A DNA stretch of 6,075 bases from Streptosporangiaceae bacterium (lineage in GTDB: Bacteria; Actinomycetota; Actinomycetes; Streptosporangiales; Streptosporangiaceae), in contig JASHTT010000167.1 of the NCBI GenBank assembly GCA_030040415.1, positions 1-6,075 of the forward strand, written 5' to 3'. Each line of letters starts with the position of its first letter. Within the stretch, counting starts at the first letter, position 1. A model generated the notes under the pieces. That model did no database searches. It saw only the letters and a list, made by a program, of their open reading frames with translations, and had not been told where the DNA came from. Made by a program: the position numbers and the translations under genes. Below, one piece after another: positions 1 to 6,075 of the stretch.

Positions 1-36
1 GAGGCGGGATCGGCGTAGACGTGCACCTATCGGACC

Positions 37-59
37 CAGCACGATCGGCCGCAGCACGA
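37..59. repeat. 8-bp direct repeat, 15-bp period, upstream of SDR gene
   Basis: CAGCACGA occurs at 37-44 and again at 52-59, with 7 bases between the copies. It lies 24-46 bases upstream of the SDR start codon, where a regulator could bind, but a repeat this short in GC-rich DNA may be chance. Confidence 0.25.
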
Positions 60-70
60 CGAGTTCGTGA

Positions 71-76
71 AGGGAG
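71..76 (+). promoter_or_regulatory. Ribosome binding site of the SDR gene
   Basis: AGGGAG at 71-76 is a good Shine-Dalgarno match, six bases before the GTG at 83. It decides the start: the next in-frame GTG codons (101 and later) lack such a site and would cut into the first beta strand of the Rossmann fold. Confidence 0.7.
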
Positions 77-82
77 CGGGCG

Positions 83-937
83 GTGCCTGGAGTCGATTTG
101 GTGGCGCCGGACCGGGTCGCGGTGGTGACAGGGGCGGCGAGCGGCGTCGGGCTCGGGCTGGCCGAGAGGTTCGCGGCCGAGGGCATGCAGGTCGTCCTAG
201 CCGACGTAGAGGAACCGGCGTTGCGGGCTGCGGCCGCGCGGCTGTCCGAGCGGGGTGCCAAGGTGCTAGCCGTTCCTACTGACGTCGCGAACGCCGGCCA
301 GGTCGAGTCGCTGCGAGACGAGGCGGTTAGGGCGTTCGGTGCCGTGCACGTGCTGTGCAACAACGCCGGGGTCGGCGGCCCGCACGACCCGCTTTGGCGG
401 GTGACGCCCGGCGACTGGCAGTGGGTGCTCGGCGTGAACCTTGGCGGCGTGATCAACGGCATCCGGTCGTTCGTGCCGTTGCTGCTCGAGCAGGACGCCG
501 CGCACATCGTGAACACCGCGTCGGTGTTCGGCGTGTTCGCGGGGGCGCTGGGACCGTACGGGATCTCCAAGCACGCGATCGTCGCGCTGTCCGAGACGCT
601 GTATTTCGACTTCCAGGCCGCGGGTGCGCGGGTCGGTGTCTCAGTGCTGTGCCCCGGCGCCGTGCGCACCAGGTTCGGAACCTCGGCCCGCAACCGACCC
701 GCGAGCCTCGGGCCGGCCACCGACTCTTCCGGCGAGTCGGAGCGCGCCAGCCGGGAGCAGTTCGACCGGCTGCTTGTCACGGCAGGCAGGGAACCAGCCG
801 ATGTCGCCGGGTTCGTCGTTGACGGCATCCGGCAGTCGAGGTTCTACATCCTGACGTCGGAGAATCGCAACGACGCGATCCGCCGCCGCGGCGACGAAAT
901 CGTGGCGGGCGGGCCGCCGGCTGCGCCGTTCCCCTGA
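83..937 (+). CDS. SDR family NAD(P)-dependent oxidoreductase
   Basis: This is a 284-residue classical short-chain dehydrogenase/reductase, a cytosolic Rossmann-fold enzyme that oxidises an alcohol or reduces a carbonyl using a nicotinamide cofactor. Seen in the sequence: the glycine-rich cofactor motif TGAASGVG at residues 16-23; Asp41 at the end of strand 2, which in this family usually favours NAD(H) over NADP(H); a DV pair at 67-68; the NNAG motif at 93-96; and the catalytic tetrad Asn119, Ser147, Tyr159, Lys163, with the last two inside YGISK. A PG pair follows Tyr159 in the usual place. There is no signal peptide or membrane segment. The length is slightly above the usual 250 because of a C-terminal extension of about 40 residues ending in a Gly/Pro-rich tail. 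The GTG start is chosen for its ribosome binding site. The substrate cannot be predicted; the neighbouring genes give no pathway hint. Confidence 0.94.
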   Translation: MPGVDLVAPDRVAVVTGAASGVGLGLAERFAAEGMQVVLADVEEPALRAAAARLSERGAKVLAVPTDVANAGQVESLRDEAVRAFGAVHVLCNNAGVGGPHDPLWRVTPGDWQWVLGVNLGGVINGIRSFVPLLLEQDAAHIVNTASVFGVFAGALGPYGISKHAIVALSETLYFDFQAAGARVGVSVLCPGAVRTRFGTSARNRPASLGPATDSSGESERASREQFDRLLVTAGREPADVAGFVVDGIRQSRFYILTSENRNDAIRRRGDEIVAGGPPAAPFP

Positions 938-999
938 CCCGCGGTCACGGCTTGGCGGTTCAGTTGCGGCGAACCTGCACGGTACGCCACAGTTTGGCC

Positions 1000-1524
1000 A
1001 TGGAATACGTCATGTCAAGCAAGTGGTCGCTGATGGAGCGGTTCGAGATCACCGACGGCTCGGGCACGCCCCAGTTCGAGGCGCGCGGCCACCTCGGCTC
1101 TCAGATATCCCTGCACGATGCCGCCGGACGCCAGGTCGCGGACATCCGGAAGCATGTCTTCACCGACACCCACGAGGTATATCTGGACGGCCAGCGGGTC
1201 GCCCAGGTCCGGCACGCCGGCATCTTCGGCGACCGGTACGACATCGAGTCGGCCTTCGGCATCCTGAACGCGCGCGGGCACTTCGACGGCGGCGACTACA
1301 CGATCGGCCGGGACGGCATGGCCGTCGCCCGGATGGTGCGCCAGTTCTCGCTCCGGGAGAAGTTCGCGGTCGACGTGGCGGACAACGAGAACCAGGTGTT
1401 CCTGCTCGCGCTAGTGCTGGCCATCGAGGCCATCCACGACGAGCGGCGGGACCAGCACCAGGGTGGTCTCGGTATCGGCGGCATCGGGGGCGGTATCGGC
1501 GGCATCGGCGGGTTCCCGCGCTGA
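1000..1524 (+). CDS. LURP-one-related (tubby-C-like) protein
   Basis: This is a 174-residue protein resembling the LURP-one-related family, whose members fold as a 12-stranded barrel around a central hydrophobic helix, like the tubby C-terminal domain and phospholipid scramblases. The molecular role of bacterial members is not established. Seen: the family-like opening MEYVMSSKWSLMERFEITD; alternating short beta strands with turns such as DAAGRQVADIRK and DGQRVAQVRHAG; then the hydrophobic helix FLLALVLAIEAIHDERR near residues 140-154, expected to fill the barrel rather than cross a membrane. The last 19 residues are a Gly/Ile repeat tail. The ATG at 1000 is chosen because the family usually begins with a Tyr-Val-Met stretch; no clear ribosome binding site precedes it. 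ATG 1012 is an alternative with a weak GGA upstream, and TTG 952 would add 16 atypical residues. It lies 62 bases after the SDR gene on the same strand and may be co-transcribed. Confidence 0.82.
   Translation: MEYVMSSKWSLMERFEITDGSGTPQFEARGHLGSQISLHDAAGRQVADIRKHVFTDTHEVYLDGQRVAQVRHAGIFGDRYDIESAFGILNARGHFDGGDYTIGRDGMAVARMVRQFSLREKFAVDVADNENQVFLLALVLAIEAIHDERRDQHQGGLGIGGIGGGIGGIGGFPR
1470..1508 (+). repeat. 21-base tandem repeat encoding the Gly/Ile tail
   Basis: The 18-base unit CGGTATCGGCGGCATCGG occurs perfectly at 1470-1487 and 1491-1508, separated by GGG, giving a period of 21 bases. In frame it encodes two copies of GIGGIGG, just before the final FPR of the LURP-one-related protein. Because the period is a multiple of three, copy-number change by slippage would lengthen or shorten the tail without a frameshift. 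Confidence 0.85.
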
Positions 1525-1535
1525 CCCAGCGCGGG
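1515..1535 (+). terminator. 9-bp GC hairpin across the LURP-one stop codon
   Basis: CCCGCGCTG (1515-1523) and CAGCGCGGG (1527-1535) are perfect inverted repeats with a 3-base loop. The TGA stop codon is at 1522-1524, so the left arm encodes the last codons. No T-run follows, so this is not a textbook intrinsic terminator. Strong GC hairpins without a U-tail are nonetheless common gene ends in high-GC actinobacteria. It would separate the SDR/LURP-one transcript from vapBC. Confidence 0.55.
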
Positions 1536-1569
1536 CCTGGCCTTAGGCTGTCCGGTCTGAGTGGTGCAG

Positions 1570-1597
1570 CGATGCGCGCCCATGCGCATCGTGATGC
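1570..1597. other. Overlapping inverted repeats upstream of vapBC
   Basis: GATGCGC (1571-1577) and GCGCATC (1584-1590) form a perfect 7-bp stem with a 6-base loop, extended by a C-G pair at 1570/1591. The arm GCATC (1586-1590) can instead pair with GATGC at 1593-1597 across a 2-base spacer, so two mutually exclusive hairpins are possible. No T-run follows. It may be a second terminator for the upstream genes or an upstream protein-binding site for vapBC. Confidence 0.4.
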
Positions 1598-1603
1598 CTA
1601 AAG

Positions 1604-1623
1604 TAGAGCTTCTAGGTGCTAGA
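1604..1623. promoter_or_regulatory. Candidate VapB operator (TAGA/TCTA inverted repeats)
   Basis: Three half-sites follow one another: TAGA at 1604-1607, TCTA at 1611-1614 and TAGA at 1620-1623. TCTAG (1611-1615) and CTAGA (1619-1623) form a perfect inverted repeat with a 3-base spacer, and the last half-site lies inside the -10 box. Ribbon-helix-helix antitoxins usually repress their own operon by binding such short palindromes over the promoter. That this is the VapB site is inferred from position and symmetry. Confidence 0.5.
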
Positions 1624-1625
1624 CT
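1620..1625 (+). promoter_or_regulatory. -10 box of vapBC, leaderless start
   Basis: TAGACT matches the actinobacterial -10 pattern TANNNT. It ends six bases before the vapB ATG at 1632, so transcription would begin at or next to the start codon, giving a leaderless mRNA. No Shine-Dalgarno site lies at a usable distance before the ATG, which agrees. A good -35 element is not visible 16-18 bases upstream. Confidence 0.6.
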
Positions 1626-1631
1626 GGTCGC

Positions 1632-1862
1632 ATGCGCACTACTCTCTCACTGGACGATGATGTCGCGGCCGCCGTGCAGCAGCTTCGCGACGAGCGTCAC
1701 ATCGGGCTGAGCGACGCGGTCAACGAGCTGATCCGGGCCGGGCTTGCCGCTCCGGCCAGGACGACTGGCTTCCGGCAACGGACGGCGAGCCTGGGCTTGC
1801 GGATCGACGTCAGCAGCGTCGCGGACGCGCTGGAGCGCCTGGCCGGCCCCGAGGCACGGTAG
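1632..1862 (+). CDS. vapB: VapB-type ribbon-helix-helix antitoxin
   Basis: This is a 76-residue antitoxin. It would dimerise through an N-terminal ribbon-helix-helix, bind operator DNA, and neutralise the downstream VapC toxin with its C-terminal part. Seen: the DNA-contacting strand MRTTLSL at residues 1-7; helix 1 from DDDVAAAV to about residue 22; a turn HIGLS; helix 2 DAVNELIRAGLA at about 28-39; then a linker and a C-terminal stretch near residues 54-71 (LGLRIDVSSVADALERL) likely to lie in the toxin's groove. Length and layout are normal for the family. The ATG is supported by the -10 box just upstream and by the strand beginning at residue 2. The stop codon shares one base with the vapC start, so the pair forms an operon. 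It is probably autoregulated through the inverted repeats at 1604-1623. Confidence 0.9.
   Translation: MRTTLSLDDDVAAAVQQLRDERHIGLSDAVNELIRAGLAAPARTTGFRQRTASLGLRIDVSSVADALERLAGPEAR
1851..1854 (+). promoter_or_regulatory. Ribosome binding site of vapC inside vapB
   Basis: GAGG at 1851-1854 lies seven bases before the GTG start of vapC, within the last codons of vapB. With the TAGTG stop/start overlap it supports translational coupling, which would keep toxin synthesis tied to antitoxin translation. Confidence 0.5.
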
Positions 1863-2293
1863 TGCTCGTCGACGCGAACATCTTGCTCTATGCGGTCGAC
1901 GAGGCAAGCCCCTTCCACGATCGCGCAAGCACGTGGCTGACCAGCCAGCTCAACGGCCCTAGGCGGGTCGGCTTCCCGTGGCAGTCACTAGTTGCCTTCA
2001 TGCGGATCAGCACCCACGAGCGAGCTTCCGCTAACCCGCTGACTCCTGAACAGGCGGCGGGCTTTGTCGCAGACTGGCTGGAGCCTGAAGTGGCATGGAT
2101 ACCGCGCGAAGACTCCGGACATGCGCGCATCCTGAGCGACCTGCTGACCAGGTACCAACTCAGGGGCAACGCCGTCAGCGACGCGCACTTGGCCGCGCTT
2201 GCCATCGAGCACGGCCTTGAAGTTTGCTCGAACGACAGTGACTTCGCACGGTTTAGCGAGATCCGCTGGATCAACCCGGTCGCCCCGGACTGA
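1862..2293 (+). CDS. vapC: VapC-type PIN-domain ribonuclease toxin
   Basis: This is a 143-residue PIN-domain toxin, a Mg2+-dependent endoribonuclease. Members of the family cut tRNA or rRNA and halt translation when released from VapB. Seen: the opening MLVDANILLYAVDE with the first metal-binding Asp4; the segment GFPWQSLVAFMRIST at 37-51, typical of the subgroup with a PW...L..F.R helix; RGNAVSDAHLAALAIEHG at 101-118 with Asp107; and the end motif SNDSDFARF with Asp125 and Asp127. In many VapC toxins a Glu sits near residue 41; here it is Gln41. Length is normal and nothing is truncated. The GTG start overlaps the vapB stop by one base (TAGTG). GC content is lower than in lhr. The stop lies 72 bases from the convergent lhr stop. 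The RNA target cannot be read from the sequence. Confidence 0.93.
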   Translation: MLVDANILLYAVDEASPFHDRASTWLTSQLNGPRRVGFPWQSLVAFMRISTHERASANPLTPEQAAGFVADWLEPEVAWIPREDSGHARILSDLLTRYQLRGNAVSDAHLAALAIEHGLEVCSNDSDFARFSEIRWINPVAPD

Positions 2294-2317
2294 TGGCAAC
2301 CTCCGCCATTCCGTAGC

Positions 2318-2339
2318 GGCTGCAGGCCGAGGTGCAGCC
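2318..2339. terminator. 7-bp hairpin between convergent vapC and lhr
   Basis: GGCTGCA (2318-2324) and TGCAGCC (2333-2339) are perfect inverted repeats with an 8-base loop, within the 72-base gap between the two stop codons. It could end transcripts from both sides. There is no T-run on either strand. A weaker 5-bp repeat, ATGGC (2293-2297) with GCCAT (2305-2309), begins at the vapC stop. Confidence 0.45.
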
Positions 2340-2365
2340 TGGAGTCGCGGTCTGGTCCGCTCTGC

Positions 2366-6075
<3,710 letters not shown>

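Larger units (their letters stand above)
1..82. other. Upstream leader, content uncertain
   Basis: This is the leader in front of the SDR gene. On the + strand one frame stays open from base 2 to a TGA at 68-70, just where the SDR ribosome binding site begins. That would fit the tail of an upstream co-directional gene, but about 22 arginine/serine-rich codons are too few to recognise anything. No convincing -35/-10 pair is visible. An 8-base direct repeat lies at 37-44 and 52-59. Whether this is promoter DNA or the end of a gene cannot be decided from the window. Confidence 0.3.

Noticed and set aside
67..282. 71-codon + frame overlapping the SDR start
   Set aside because: It is Gly/Arg-rich, lies in another frame of the SDR gene and lacks any domain; the SDR frame carries the cofactor motif here.
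957..975. Inverted repeat GGTTC-N9-GAACC between the SDR and LURP-one genes
   Set aside because: A five-base arm with a nine-base spacer and no adjacent promoter or T-run is too weak to call an operator or terminator.
952..999. TTG at 952 as start of the LURP-one-related gene
   Set aside because: It adds 16 residues unlike the family's N-terminus, has no good ribosome binding site, and starts only 15 bases after the SDR stop.

Overview
The window is about 6 kb of very GC-rich DNA. A hand count gives 75% GC for 4141-4440, inside the helicase gene. GTG starts, strong G/C preference at third codon positions, an actinobacterial-type Lhr helicase and a probably leaderless antitoxin gene all point to a high-GC actinobacterium. 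The sequence alone does not support a genus.

Layout, left to right. Positions 1-82 are a leader of uncertain content that ends in a ribosome binding site. Positions 83-937 (+) encode a classical short-chain dehydrogenase/reductase with all its signature motifs. Positions 1000-1524 (+) encode a LURP-one-related (tubby-C-like) protein with a glycine/isoleucine tail built from a 21-base tandem repeat; a perfect 9-bp hairpin spans its stop codon. Positions 1536-1631 hold a hairpin, an inverted-repeat operator candidate and a -10 box. Positions 1632-2293 (+) are a vapBC type II toxin-antitoxin operon whose two genes overlap by one base. Positions 2294-2365 are a short convergent intergenic gap with a 7-bp hairpin. 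Positions 2366-6075 (-) are the C-terminal four fifths or so of lhr, a large DNA-repair helicase whose N-terminus lies beyond the right edge.

The genes do not form one obvious pathway. The SDR and LURP-one genes are co-directional, 62 bases apart, and may share a transcript that ends at the hairpin on the LURP-one stop codon. vapBC is a self-contained module with its own promoter/operator. It has clearly lower GC (62% over 1981-2280) and sits tail-to-tail against lhr, which suggests a later arrival in a chromosomal repair neighbourhood. lhr is intact across its visible part.

No RNA gene, CRISPR array, transposase or prophage gene was seen. I see no previously undescribed multi-gene system. 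The most interesting points are the compact control region of vapBC, the composition of that module, the glutamine where many VapC toxins carry a metal-binding acid, and the repeat-encoded tail of the LURP-one protein.
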